From contig CACHXC010000015.1 of assembly GCA_902583715.1 (NCBI GenBank), positions 1-35,595 of the forward strand: a stretch of 35,595 nucleotides of DNA, in the 5' to 3' direction. Numbering within the stretch: the first letter of the stretch is position 1; each line of letters begins with the position of its first letter. Made by a program: the position numbers and the translations under genes. Below the pieces are notes generated by a model. The model saw only the letters and a program-made list of their open reading frames with translations. It was not told where the DNA came from and ran no database searches. This DNA is from an uncultured SAR116 cluster alpha proteobacterium (GTDB taxonomy: Bacteria > Pseudomonadota > Alphaproteobacteria > Puniceispirillales > Puniceispirillaceae). Shown here piece by piece: positions 1 to 7,985 of this stretch.

Positions 1-1
1 T

Positions 2-598
2 TTGACCCGACTTGATGCAGAGGGACGCTATCGCGAGTTATTTATGGAACTGCGTGAAATGCGACAAGACGGCAATTGGCTAGACGTGAATGGCGCATTT
101 TTTTTTGAAAAATACCTTCGCCACCGGGCTACCGGGCTTGGCGACGATGTGCATATCGAAATACAGTTGATCCCCGGGCAAGATGCCCCTTGCGCGGTGC
201 CAAGAACCGCCACCATCACCACCAACACCTTGCCTGGCTGGATCAATGACGGCTGCAAACTTCAATTAACGCTTGGCAACAAATCAGTTCAACCCATCGG
301 CGTATGGGCCGCCCTTTACAGCAAACAAGACAATGCCGCACCAAACATGATTCTACGAAACCATGCTGCCTTGCCACCAAAGCAAAGCGTTACCTTGCCA
401 AGTTTTACCATGGATAGCACTATGAAATCTGCGGCAAAAACCCTGCTGGTCATGGCCTCGATGCGGCCCGATTCTGAACTGTTGCCATGGTTTAACGCGC
501 TGCCATCCACCCCTCGCCCAGCCGCACAAATGATGCGGCGGATTGAAAAATCAGGAACTGGGTTCAGATTTGCCCTAGGTTCAGCCACTGAAAATTAA
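2..598 (+). CDS. C-terminal part of an unidentified protein (5' end outside window)
   Basis: The open frame runs into the left edge of the window, so this is probably the 3' end of a longer gene; the TTG at position 2 need not be the start. The visible 198 residues have no signal peptide or membrane segment. The middle (about residues 85-170) reads as a beta-rich domain with a pattern of hydrophobic strands, a leucine-proline-proline turn and a late 'LLVMAS' strand. This vaguely recalls the DUF4384 domain found behind caspase-like peptidases and in lipoproteins, but I cannot confirm that. The next gene on the same strand is a lipoprotein 61 bp downstream, so the two may be co-expressed. The function is unknown. 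Confidence 0.7.
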   Translation: MTRLDAEGRYRELFMELREMRQDGNWLDVNGAFFFEKYLRHRATGLGDDVHIEIQLIPGQDAPCAVPRTATITTNTLPGWINDGCKLQLTLGNKSVQPIGVWAALYSKQDNAAPNMILRNHAALPPKQSVTLPSFTMDSTMKSAAKTLLVMASMRPDSELLPWFNALPSTPRPAAQMMRRIEKSGTGFRFALGSATEN

Positions 599-659
599 AC
601 TTGCTTGCTGTCAATAATATTGTTTCGATAGTTGAGAGGCCTATTTTGAGGAATGAAAA

Positions 660-1109
660 ATGACAGCAAACAGATCAAGGCGGTTCATCCGTCATGCGGC
701 AATGACTGGTTTTTGTGCCTTGGCCTTTACGGCGTGCCAGCAAACCACCGCGCCGTTACGCGTAACCGAGCCAACTGTCTATGAGACCGGTGGTGAGAGA
801 GTCGCCCGGCTTGGCGAGATCATGCACAGCAATCGGACCAAGGTGAATGGTTCCAACGATCTGGTAACACATGAAATTGAGTTAGCTGGCATTCATGCTG
901 GTTATGGTGCGGCAACCGTGGTAAATATGATTTACCGCAAAATGGATGCTACTGGTAAAAACATCACCCGTCCAAAGGTGATCAGCCATAAGTTGTCGGA
1001 CGGCAAAGTAGTCAATATTGGCGGTGCGGCTATCGAGATTATTGACCTTAAAATCGACTATATACGGTTTGCTGTTACACGCGATTTTAACCAAGTATTG
1101 AACCGCTGA
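660..1109 (+). CDS. small predicted lipoprotein
   Basis: The 149-residue product begins with a basic n-region (residues 1-13), a hydrophobic stretch and a lipobox ending in 'AFTAC' near residue 26, so it should be lipidated and exported. The mature part has no motif I recognise; it looks like a mixed alpha/beta domain of about 110 residues. The ATG at 660 is supported by a GAGGA sequence 7 nt upstream. It ends 6 bp before the convergent end of the minus-strand envelope operon, and its export signal fits the envelope theme of that operon. Confidence in the CDS is good; the function is unknown. Confidence 0.75.
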   Translation: MTANRSRRFIRHAAMTGFCALAFTACQQTTAPLRVTEPTVYETGGERVARLGEIMHSNRTKVNGSNDLVTHEIELAGIHAGYGAATVVNMIYRKMDATGKNITRPKVISHKLSDGKVVNIGGAAIEIIDLKIDYIRFAVTRDFNQVLNR

Positions 1110-1115
1110 TCTGGC

Positions 1116-2240
1116 CTAGCAGCCACCGTCAACAAGCAAGACACGACCGGCTGCCCGAACGCCATCATGGGTGATATTTGCAATAAAGACGTGTCCCCGA
1201 TCGATCATGTAATCGGCCCGTAAAACACTGTTTGGGCCGATTGGTTTCCCGGTCAGCTGTGCAATTCCATCAACCAGACGCGCATCAACCGATTTGGTGA
1301 AAATCCGCACCGGAGTATACGCGCCGCTGACACGGTGCTGTGCAACAATTTTGGCAATTACATCCGCCTCGCCCCGACTAGCTGGTTGTTTCAACTGCCG
1401 GATCAATGGTGACAGTCCAGCATGATTGGCCTGGCCCTTGCCAGCAGTTGAAACCAGTTCGCCAGCGAGATTTAGAACTGCTGAGCGCATCCCGAAACAA
1501 CGGGTCATAACATCATAAAGATAGGCTGATTGTCGCGCGGTATCCGGCCAGAAAATTTCCATATCCAACCCCCCTTTGTTGGCAACCATGTCCAGCGTTT
1601 GCTGCCCTTTCAGCACATTGGCTTGGCGAATATGTAAATCTTTTAGCGCGGTTTTCTGCGGGGCCCCTGTTTGTGGTAGGAGTGTTTGTGGTGGGAGCGG
1701 CACGGTAATTGGTCGCAATGCAGGCGTCTTCGTCGTTTTCAGTGGCGCTGGTGCCGCTAAACGTTCCAACACTGTTGGCTTGCGTTGCGCCGGTGATACC
1801 GTCATGGGCTTTACCGCCAATCGGTGTAATTTGGCTGGCTTCACATTGATGGGTTTTGCGATCATTGGCATGATAGGTGCTTTTGTTTCCTGCGCCGTTT
1901 GGGGGACCAGCGGCACCAGGGCCGGCTCTGCGGCAGGGGCTGGCTCAGACAACTCTTGTTTGTGTGCCGATGGTTGTGACACTGCTGCTTGCGGCGATCG
2001 CATTGCTGCCGATACTGTTGGTGGGGCCGGCAACCTGATATTCGTCATGTTAATTTGCGCCTCAAGCCGGTTGACAGGCCTGTTGGGTACCACGCTATCA
2101 AGTGCCTCTAGCAGAGATGGCTGGTCTGGCAATGTGGCCACCGGATCAGCAGCAATTTTATTAAGACAGTAAAGCCAGACCACTGCCGCAATGGCTAGCA
2201 GATTTAGGGCAGCAGCGGCCTTTTTTGGGCAGATGCGCAT
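1116..2240 (-). CDS. single-pass membrane protein with long Pro-rich linker and C-terminal periplasmic domain
   Basis: The 374-residue product has one N-terminal membrane helix (about residues 8-27). A Pro/Ala/Thr/Lys-rich linker of roughly 130-150 residues follows (about 60-200), then a compact C-terminal domain (about 205-374). This is the TonB/TolA-like layout of an inner-membrane anchor that spans the periplasm, but I see no TonB C-terminal motif. The C-terminal domain holds only two cysteines, C248 and the very last residue C374, which suggests a disulfide. It is the last gene of the operon and abuts the upstream gene without a gap. The neighbouring MotA/ExbB-like membrane protein makes a force-transducing role an attractive inference, not a demonstrated one. 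Confidence 0.7.
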   Translation of the reverse strand: MRICPKKAAAALNLLAIAAVVWLYCLNKIAADPVATLPDQPSLLEALDSVVPNRPVNRLEAQINMTNIRLPAPPTVSAAMRSPQAAVSQPSAHKQELSEPAPAAEPALVPLVPQTAQETKAPIMPMIAKPINVKPAKLHRLAVKPMTVSPAQRKPTVLERLAAPAPLKTTKTPALRPITVPLPPQTLLPQTGAPQKTALKDLHIRQANVLKGQQTLDMVANKGGLDMEIFWPDTARQSAYLYDVMTRCFGMRSAVLNLAGELVSTAGKGQANHAGLSPLIRQLKQPASRGEADVIAKIVAQHRVSGAYTPVRIFTKSVDARLVDGIAQLTGKPIGPNSVLRADYMIDRGHVFIANITHDGVRAAGRVLLVDGGC

Positions 2241-2933
2241 TTACTGGCCTGCCCGTTCCAAATAAGTAAGCTGTAAATTTTGAATCAATTCCGACAGCGC
2301 CGCTTGGCGATCACCCGGACTCATAAAAACCGGGGCAGCCACCATATCCTGCGATGCCAGCGCATCACGCGTGGCAGAAACCGCCGTTGGATCGGCTGGA
2401 TAGAGTTCGGAAAACCCGCTTGTCAGCATCGCATCAGCGTCGGCGGGCACCTGCCTGACCGTTGGCAAGGTCGTATGTGGTTTGACCAGACCTGGCGTTT
2501 TGCCGGTGGCGGCGGTCTGGCTAACACGATCAAGTGACGACGGTGCAGTCTGGTCAGCTGGTACGGCAGTGGTCGCCGCGGCGCGCGGCGATGGCGCCGT
2601 GTTATCAGCTTGAACACCGCTAAGGCCAGCGGCAATTTCCTTCAAATTGCTATTAATCGAGGCACTAACGATCTCTTGGATTTTATCAGCAGTAATTTTT
2701 ATATCGTCATTTTGTGAGGTAACGGGTGCGGACGTTGAGACCGCTGATTGCGCCAGCTTGTCTTCCGACGCCAGTATCTGTTTTGATGCAGCAGTTGGGG
2801 TTGCTGATGCTACTGACCGACTGACCATATCGATAGTTGCATCGAGCCAATTGCCGACAGACTGACCAGGTGCCGCGGTGAACAAATAGCCAATGCTAAG
2901 AAACACCACCATGTTAAAAATGAGAAATCGCAT
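2241..2933 (-). CDS. single-pass membrane or exported protein with Ala/Thr/Pro-rich region
   Basis: I place the start at the ATG at 2933, which has AAAGG upstream. The GTG eight codons earlier lacks a good ribosome site. The protein then starts with a short basic n-region and one hydrophobic segment (about residues 2-21), uncleaved or a signal peptide. The remaining 210 residues are low in complexity and rich in Ala, Ser, Thr, Pro and Gln. A short conserved-looking C-terminus (about the last 60 residues) has helical character ending in 'NLQLTYLERAGQ'. The gene sits between the four-helix membrane protein (43 bp upstream) and the Pro-rich anchor (adjacent), so it probably belongs to the same complex. 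No family is recognised. Confidence 0.65.
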   Translation of the reverse strand: MRFLIFNMVVFLSIGYLFTAAPGQSVGNWLDATIDMVSRSVASATPTAASKQILASEDKLAQSAVSTSAPVTSQNDDIKITADKIQEIVSASINSNLKEIAAGLSGVQADNTAPSPRAAATTAVPADQTAPSSLDRVSQTAATGKTPGLVKPHTTLPTVRQVPADADAMLTSGFSELYPADPTAVSATRDALASQDMVAAPVFMSPGDRQAALSELIQNLQLTYLERAGQ

Positions 2934-2976
2934 AACTCTACCTTTCCGTTCTATCACAGAGTTTAATGTGCAGTTA

Positions 2977-3501
2977 TCAAAACCCCTGACGCTTGCCAGT
3001 CACACCAACCACAACGCGCATCAGCGCCGACAATGGCAAGCCAACCACCGATGTCATAAAGGCCATGCTGAACTGGTCAGTCAGGGTAGCAATTACCGTG
3101 TTGATGTTGTCAATGTTCAGATCACCTGCGGCCAGCTCGCCAACACCGGCGCTGATCCCAAACAAGGTAAAAGTCAAAGCCACCGTGGCAATGCCATTAG
3201 CCGCATGAAAGCCGATATAAAGCCAAACAGATTTTGACTGGCGATCGAGCTGAGTGTCGAGGATTTTAGCAGCCGCTGTCATCACCGTCAGCATCAGCCC
3301 AACTGCTAAGGCTATAAACAATACACCCAACGTATCTTTGGCGGTAGCAAACAGGTCCTTTGGCGCAACCCCAAACAATAGCAGGGTTAAGGCAAGGCCA
3401 ATTACCACCAGCCCACCAAGCACCGCCGATGCGCGAAGGCCAAGGCCAAAGTCAACACGCCACATACCAGTGGGCCGCATTTGTTTTGAAACACTGGTCA
3501 T
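2977..3501 (-). CDS. four-helix inner-membrane protein, C-terminus MotA/ExbB-like
   Basis: The 174-residue product has four likely membrane helices (about residues 22-45, 57-77, 92-115 and 140-163). The stretch before and within the last helix, 'TDQFSMAFMTSVVGLPLSA', resembles the C-terminal helix signature of the MotA/TolQ/ExbB proton-channel superfamily, where small residues and a Thr/Ser line the pore. The protein is short and lacks a large cytoplasmic loop, so it would be a minimal or divergent member; the assignment is by pattern only. Its ATG overlaps the stop of the upstream gene by 4 nt, which indicates translational coupling. Downstream lie two single-pass proteins with periplasmic linkers, the expected partners of such a channel. 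Confidence 0.6.
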   Translation of the reverse strand: MTSVSKQMRPTGMWRVDFGLGLRASAVLGGLVVIGLALTLLLFGVAPKDLFATAKDTLGVLFIALAVGLMLTVMTAAAKILDTQLDRQSKSVWLYIGFHAANGIATVALTFTLFGISAGVGELAAGDLNIDNINTVIATLTDQFSMAFMTSVVGLPLSALMRVVVGVTGKRQGF

Positions 3502-3881
3502 TTGGCAAGCCGTGACGCCATTAGTTGATCCGTGCTCAAGCCAATGTGTTCAAACCAATGGGCGGCGATCGACTTGTCATCTTCAGCTGACGCATGCGCC
3601 AAAAAGGTCAATTCATAATTCGATAGCGCATGTTTGACCCTTGGCGAATAACTGTTTTTCAACGATTTGTCATTAATGACCATTACCTCAAGATCAGCAA
3701 GCCGCGCCTTAGATAAATTAAGTTTGTTCCACCTCGCCTCAATGTCGATTGTGCTATCAAGCAGAGCCGCAATTGCGAGGGCGCGCTCTCGCTCCAAGTT
3801 TTTTAGAGAGTCAGCCACGGCTGATACAGCCATGCCGCCTACAATTGTAAAGGCTAAACATGCGAGTGTTATTTTTTTCAT
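3498..3881 (-). CDS. small exported protein of unknown function
   Basis: A longer frame is open to 4085, but the start is best placed at the ATG at 3881. It is preceded by TTTGGAG about 8 nt upstream and gives a clean signal peptide (Met-Lys-Lys, hydrophobic core, cleavage near 'VSAVADS', residue 20). The upstream extension would overlap the neighbouring coding sequence and has unnatural composition. The mature part of about 107 residues is helical and charged, with no cysteine. It is coupled to the next gene downstream by a 4-nt overlap and follows the coiled-coil protein by 19 bp. The product is probably periplasmic; I recognise no family. Confidence 0.7.
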   Translation of the reverse strand: MKKITLACLAFTIVGGMAVSAVADSLKNLERERALAIAALLDSTIDIEARWNKLNLSKARLADLEVMVINDKSLKNSYSPRVKHALSNYELTFLAHASAEDDKSIAAHWFEHIGLSTDQLMASRLAK

Positions 3882-3900
3882 CTTTTGATCTCCAAATTTT

Positions 3901-4767
3901 TTATTGTGTGAAAAGGAGCACAGCGTCCGATGGACTGCTATAGATTTGGGCTTTGGTCGCCACAGTGAAACTTTGTGCTGCGACATCCTCGGCAAGCGCC
4001 ATCGCATCCAATGACAGTAAATGCGCCATATGCCCAAGAAGCTCGGTCTCGATCTCGATGAGCGCCAAATCTGCTTCAGTATCAAGCATCAACTGGCGCA
4101 ACATATCGGCCTTGGTAGCACCGCTATCAAGGCCAAGCCGGCTTTGCATACGGTGGTTGGCAATAGCGTCTTTTAGGGCAGAAATAGCCGCCATATTCTT
4201 GTCAAAGGCTTTGCTGAAATTGGTTTCCTTTGTCAAAGGCTCAAGCGCGATCTGTTCACGCAACTTACTGCTGATCCCCTCGATCCGTGATTTGGCATCG
4301 GCTTGTAATTGTGCGACATCCGAGGCCGTCTTTTGCTGGGCTGTATTGCGTGTCAGATTGCGATCAAGGCGTCTCAACAAACCAAGTTTGGTATGTAGCC
4401 GCTCGCCTTTCAGATCGATTTGTTGGCCCAGCAATTCGATATAGGTCTTTTTACCAACAATGATCTGGTGCCGCGCCTCAATTTGTTCTTGTCCTTCATA
4501 GCGTGACAGGTTCTGTTTCAGCTGGTCAATTGCACTAACCTGATCAGACAGCTGCGTTTCCACACTAGTCATGTTTTGGGCAAGGCCTGACTTGCTAAAA
4601 TCCTGCTCGATTGCGTCATTCATATGCTTCGGCGGCAATAACAGAATTTTTTCCGACAATTGTGGACGCCATTGCTGGTCTATTTCTGCAAAAGCTACAG
4701 CCGTTTGCATTTGGCTGACAAAAACTAACGCACCCGTTGCAATAATGATGGTTCTAAATCGTAACAT
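3901..4767 (-). CDS. exported coiled-coil protein
   Basis: The 288-residue product has a typical signal peptide (about residues 1-26, cleavage near 'AVAFA') and then an almost entirely helical body. Residues about 65-135 and 150-185 show heptad-like spacing of Leu, Ile and Ala with many Gln, Lys and Glu, which suggests an extended coiled coil or helical hairpin in the periplasm. No enzymatic motif or cysteine pattern is visible. It lies inside the minus-strand envelope operon, 44 bp after the lipoprotein gene and 19 bp before the small exported protein. A structural or scaffolding role around the membrane proteins of this operon is plausible but inferred from position and shape only. Confidence 0.7.
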   Translation of the reverse strand: MLRFRTIIIATGALVFVSQMQTAVAFAEIDQQWRPQLSEKILLLPPKHMNDAIEQDFSKSGLAQNMTSVETQLSDQVSAIDQLKQNLSRYEGQEQIEARHQIIVGKKTYIELLGQQIDLKGERLHTKLGLLRRLDRNLTRNTAQQKTASDVAQLQADAKSRIEGISSKLREQIALEPLTKETNFSKAFDKNMAAISALKDAIANHRMQSRLGLDSGATKADMLRQLMLDTEADLALIEIETELLGHMAHLLSLDAMALAEDVAAQSFTVATKAQIYSSPSDAVLLFTQ

Positions 4768-4811
4768 GAGAGATAATCCTTCTATTCTTCAACTTTGAGT
4801 GGGCTGGCCGA

Positions 4812-5366
4812 TCAATTTGTTTGCCAATACCAAGCGCGACGAATTTCATCCTTGATCTCACCCTTTGCATTCTGGCTGGCAAGTTGGAGCGCATTTTTAT
4901 TGCGGGGCGCGTTCAACAAGACGTGCATGCTGGCGAGAAAAGAGGTTGAGTCCGGATAAAGAAGATCCGCGCCATCGGCGACCTGCTCAAAATGCTCAAG
5001 CATGGTGCGCGCTTTGGCAAGGTCACCACCTTTGATATAGTTTTGCACGCCCATGGCGATGGCTTTCAAGCGCATATCTTGGTCAATGATATTGCTGGCG
5101 TCACCAAGCATCAGCTCGCAACTTTCAAACTTTTCAGCACTCGCCAAAAAACGTGAAGCGTCTGCGCCAGCGTCTTTGTCAATTGCAAAGGCCACCTTGC
5201 GACACTCATCATAATTTACTTTGACTTGAATATCGGCAAATCGTTCATAGCGATATTCAACAGCCGATGCCGAGCCTGACATTGTTGTGGGCTGGCATGC
5301 TGAAACCGCCAGCGGTATAGCTAGTGTGGCAAAAGCGGCTCGAATTTTTGAACTTAAATGTTTCAT
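4812..5366 (-). CDS. predicted lipoprotein with helical repeat-like body
   Basis: The 184-residue product has a basic start, a hydrophobic stretch and a lipobox ending 'AVSAC' (Cys about residue 24), so it should be a lipidated envelope protein. The mature part is helical, with a segment around residues 100-165 ('GDLAKARTMLEHFEQVAD') that looks TPR-like. Two cysteines (about residues 55 and 83) could form a disulfide. It is the second gene of the operon, 40 bp after the glycine-zipper gene. TPR-like lipoproteins often scaffold outer-membrane machines, but which one is unknown here. Confidence 0.7.
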   Translation of the reverse strand: MKHLSSKIRAAFATLAIPLAVSACQPTTMSGSASAVEYRYERFADIQVKVNYDECRKVAFAIDKDAGADASRFLASAEKFESCELMLGDASNIIDQDMRLKAIAMGVQNYIKGGDLAKARTMLEHFEQVADGADLLYPDSTSFLASMHVLLNAPRNKNALQLASQNAKGEIKDEIRRAWYWQTN

Positions 5367-5406
5367 TCTGTTGGCTCCCGTTTGATACGCGTAGGGTAAA
5401 TTTAAA

Positions 5407-5880
5407 TTAGTGACTAAAATGGATATGCTCTCCGACGTGATAGGGTTGCTCGCTATTGAAGTGCAGTACCCGTCCTCTATGCGCTACAGACACGTTATAA
5501 TATGCCAAAGTCTTTACTCTTCGCCGTTCAGGACGCCAAACAGTCTCACATTTTTCCGCACTTCGATGCTGAGACTCAGATAGAGCCAACCCGACAGCAG
5601 CGCCTAAGGTGCCAAAACCAGGTGCATTAGACAGTTCATTGCCAATAGCAGCCCCAACCAAAGAGCCAAACAATGCATCATGGACCCGTTTGCGATCCAT
5701 TCGGTGTTTGGAATGACATTTCGTTTCAGCAACCTGATGTTGCACAACTTTAGTTTCGTAAATAGGTTGCACATCTACAACATGGCCAACACCGCCACGC
5801 TCATGAGCCACAGCGTCAACCGTGATGAGTGTCGGCAAAGCAAGCGTAACCAAAATAGACTTCAGTTGTTTTTTGTTCAT
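5407..5880 (-). CDS. glycine-zipper 2TM-type surface/envelope protein
   Basis: I use the ATG at 5880 (157 residues): a GGAG lies about 7 nt upstream and it yields a proper signal peptide (about residues 1-25). The frame is open further upstream but that part has no good ribosome site. After the signal come a 'VVDVQPIYETKVV' segment and a glycine-zipper hairpin, 'GSLVGAAIGNELSN...GTLGAAVGLAL', at about residues 69-103. This resembles the glycine-zipper 2TM / 17-kDa rickettsial antigen-like group, whose members sit in or on the outer membrane. The C-terminus is His- and Arg-rich. It is the first gene of the seven-gene minus-strand operon, so the promoter should lie in 5881-6000. Confidence 0.7.
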   Translation of the reverse strand: MNKKQLKSILVTLALPTLITVDAVAHERGGVGHVVDVQPIYETKVVQHQVAETKCHSKHRMDRKRVHDALFGSLVGAAIGNELSNAPGFGTLGAAVGLALSESQHRSAEKCETVWRPERRRVKTLAYYNVSVAHRGRVLHFNSEQPYHVGEHIHFSH

Positions 5881-6206
5881 CGAAAAACTCCATTTTAATA
5901 AATTAATGGAACCATCAGGCGAACTTTTGTTTGATTCATATTTTTTAATTATTATGCATAATGCAAAATGCTCCACATCATTCAGGGTTGTTTGGCCTCT
6001 GTGACGCCCTAATTAGGTTTACGGCTTATCCCCGCGTGTGCGAGCCTTTTTACTCAGTAATCCGACCTACATATACCAGGATGGGAGCAAAGATTTTACA
6101 TAATAAAGTCATACAAATTTTCAAAGCGTTGGAATTCGACAAACGGCTGATAAAAGCAGCATTCCAAAAGTTGTCGAAAAGTTGGACTTGCAGCGAGTCT
6201 CAGTCA
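5881..6206. other. intergenic region upstream of the envelope operon
   Basis: This 326-bp stretch lies between the start of the envelope operon and the end of the GH13 gene, both on the minus strand. It is AT-rich near 5890-5960, as expected for a promoter of the envelope operon. The right part holds no credible gene: the open frame across 5961-6293 is uninterrupted but runs antisense into the phosphorylase gene and has no coding character. I see no clear rho-independent terminator for the upstream operon. Confidence 0.4.
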
Positions 6207-7985
6207 CTAGGTCGAGTCAGAGATGCAAAGCCGCTCGTTGGCGATCCAATAGGTTTGATAAGGATTAAAGGACAACACGCTCGCAGAATTTGATATTTCA
6301 TTGCCGGAGATCAAATCAAACCATCTACATGAAAATGGCAAATTTATATTACTTAAGCTCAAACTTTGCTCTAAATGAGTTACATTTGTTATTGCATAAA
6401 TATTCTGCGAAAGATCAATTGACTGCCTCCAAATACCAAAAAAACAACTATCTAATTGCAATGTAAACTGTGTCGCGTTGGGATGAAAAGCGGGCTGGCA
6501 TTTTCTGATGGATATGAGCTTCTTTAATGAATTGAAAACTAAGGTCTCAATATTTTTTGAGGATTTTAGGCGCTTTTCGAGCTCTATTTTGGACCACTTG
6601 TGACGATTTATCGCGCGATTTGAGCGTTTTTTATTTACAGCGTCAGTGTCGTTGCATGTCGCAAAAAATGCATTTAAATAAAAAGCAGGCACACCTTCGA
6701 AGCCCAACATCATACAATTTGCAGCAATATACCTCTCTATTTTGAATTCTCCAGTAGGATCAGATGGTGTCTGCCGTAAGGAGTTAAAAAGGGTGATGTT
6801 TGCCTCATAAATTTTTTGTTCACTCTGCGAAATATTGCGCCAAGAGAAAAGTGAGCCATTTGACTCTAATTGGCTCACCATCTGGTCCAATTGCTGATCT
6901 GTTAAAACACCCTCAACTGGCCGCAACCCAATACCATCATGCGAGCTCAGAAAATTCAAATAGGCAGTGTTGGGAAGAGCAGGCGGCATTCCCATGCTCC
7001 ATTTGCGAACCTGGGTGGCATCGCCGAACATCAGTGTGAAAATACTCAGGGGCGGTAGGGTAAAGTTATATATCCAATGTGCTTCGTTCCCGTTTCCAAA
7101 ATATGATAAGTTTTCATCAACCGGAAGATTTGTTTCAGTAATTAAAATTATTCCACGATCAACATAATCAACCAAAACCCTCAATAACCTAACTATCAAA
7201 TGAGCTTGAGGAGCATTTAAACCTGTGGTGCCAGAATTTTTCCAGATAAACGCAACTGCATCTAATCTAAAAACTCGCACACCCTTCTGAATATACCAAA
7301 ATATCACATCTATTAGTTTGCGAAGAACTGCTGGGTTTTTGAAATTTAGATCAGCTTGATCACTACTGAACGTGCACCAGATATTCCTTTCCTCACCATT
7401 AACCAAAAACTTTTCTTTTAAAGAAGAGCTTCTTGGACGCACAATGTTTGAGATGTCAAAGTCTTCGGGTACAGTACAAAAAAAGTTTTCATACAATGGG
7501 TCGCCGTTTTGATAACCAGTGAACCATGAATTTTCCACAGAACAATGATTTAAAACTACATCCGCCATTAGAGTTGTGTGTTTAACGAACTCACCAACAT
7601 CAATCCAATCCCCCAATTTCTCATCAACTTCAAAGTAGTTTTGAACGGCGAATCCATCATCGCCAGTAGAAGGGAAAAACGGCAGAACATGTAGGATGCT
7701 TATCGTGTCAGAAAAATATTTGGCAAAAAATTTTTGTAATGACTGGAGCGGTGGGGTGTTTTGGCTGATTATGTTGTCGGGATACGAAATTAACAGAACG
7801 TCATTTGCCGACCATAATGAACGATTTTCGAACTCATCTGGTGATTGATTTTCTGAAGCTAAATTAGCAAGGTCTTCGGCAAAATTATCCAGAAGCGAGG
7901 AGCGCATTTCTGGGTATATGTCGTTCAAAATACTGAATAAATTTTGCTTCAGCTCACTATGCTGCTCTATAGCTCTGGAGACCAT
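6207..7985 (-). CDS. GH13 subfamily 18 phosphorylase, probably glucosylglycerate phosphorylase
   Basis: The 592-residue protein is a GH13 (alpha-amylase fold) enzyme of the sucrose-phosphorylase type. Visible motifs are 'DVVLNH' (142-147), 'FRLDAVAF' with nucleophile D242, 'ITETN' with acid/base E284, and 'LSSHDGIG' with D350. GH13_18 enzymes cleave an alpha-glucoside with phosphate to give glucose 1-phosphate; members found beside glucosylglycerate genes are glucosylglycerate phosphorylases. The start at 7985 overlaps the end of the upstream synthase by 29 nt, so translation is probably coupled. With synthase and phosphatase in one operon, it would recycle glucosylglycerate when it is no longer needed. 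Sucrose or sucrose-6-phosphate as substrate cannot be excluded from sequence alone. The C-terminal tail is AT-rich. Confidence 0.85.
   Translation of the reverse strand: MVSRAIEQHSELKQNLFSILNDIYPEMRSSLLDNFAEDLANLASENQSPDEFENRSLWSANDVLLISYPDNIISQNTPPLQSLQKFFAKYFSDTISILHVLPFFPSTGDDGFAVQNYFEVDEKLGDWIDVGEFVKHTTLMADVVLNHCSVENSWFTGYQNGDPLYENFFCTVPEDFDISNIVRPRSSSLKEKFLVNGEERNIWCTFSSDQADLNFKNPAVLRKLIDVIFWYIQKGVRVFRLDAVAFIWKNSGTTGLNAPQAHLIVRLLRVLVDYVDRGIILITETNLPVDENLSYFGNGNEAHWIYNFTLPPLSIFTLMFGDATQVRKWSMGMPPALPNTAYLNFLSSHDGIGLRPVEGVLTDQQLDQMVSQLESNGSLFSWRNISQSEQKIYEANITLFNSLRQTPSDPTGEFKIERYIAANCMMLGFEGVPAFYLNAFFATCNDTDAVNKKRSNRAINRHKWSKIELEKRLKSSKNIETLVFNSLKKLISIRKCQPAFHPNATQFTLQLDSCFFGIWRQSIDLSQNIYAITNVTHLEQSLSLSNINLPFSCRWFDLISGNEISNSASVLSFNPYQTYWIANERLCISDST

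Noticed and set aside
1576-2172. 198-codon plus-strand frame opposite the Pro-rich anchor gene
   Set aside because: Low-complexity antisense shadow of the Pro/Ala/Thr linker; Gly/Ala/Cys-rich and without family features.
3882-4085. N-terminal extension of the small exported protein
   Set aside because: Overlaps the coiled-coil gene, has no ribosome site, and would bury the clear signal peptide that starts at 3881.
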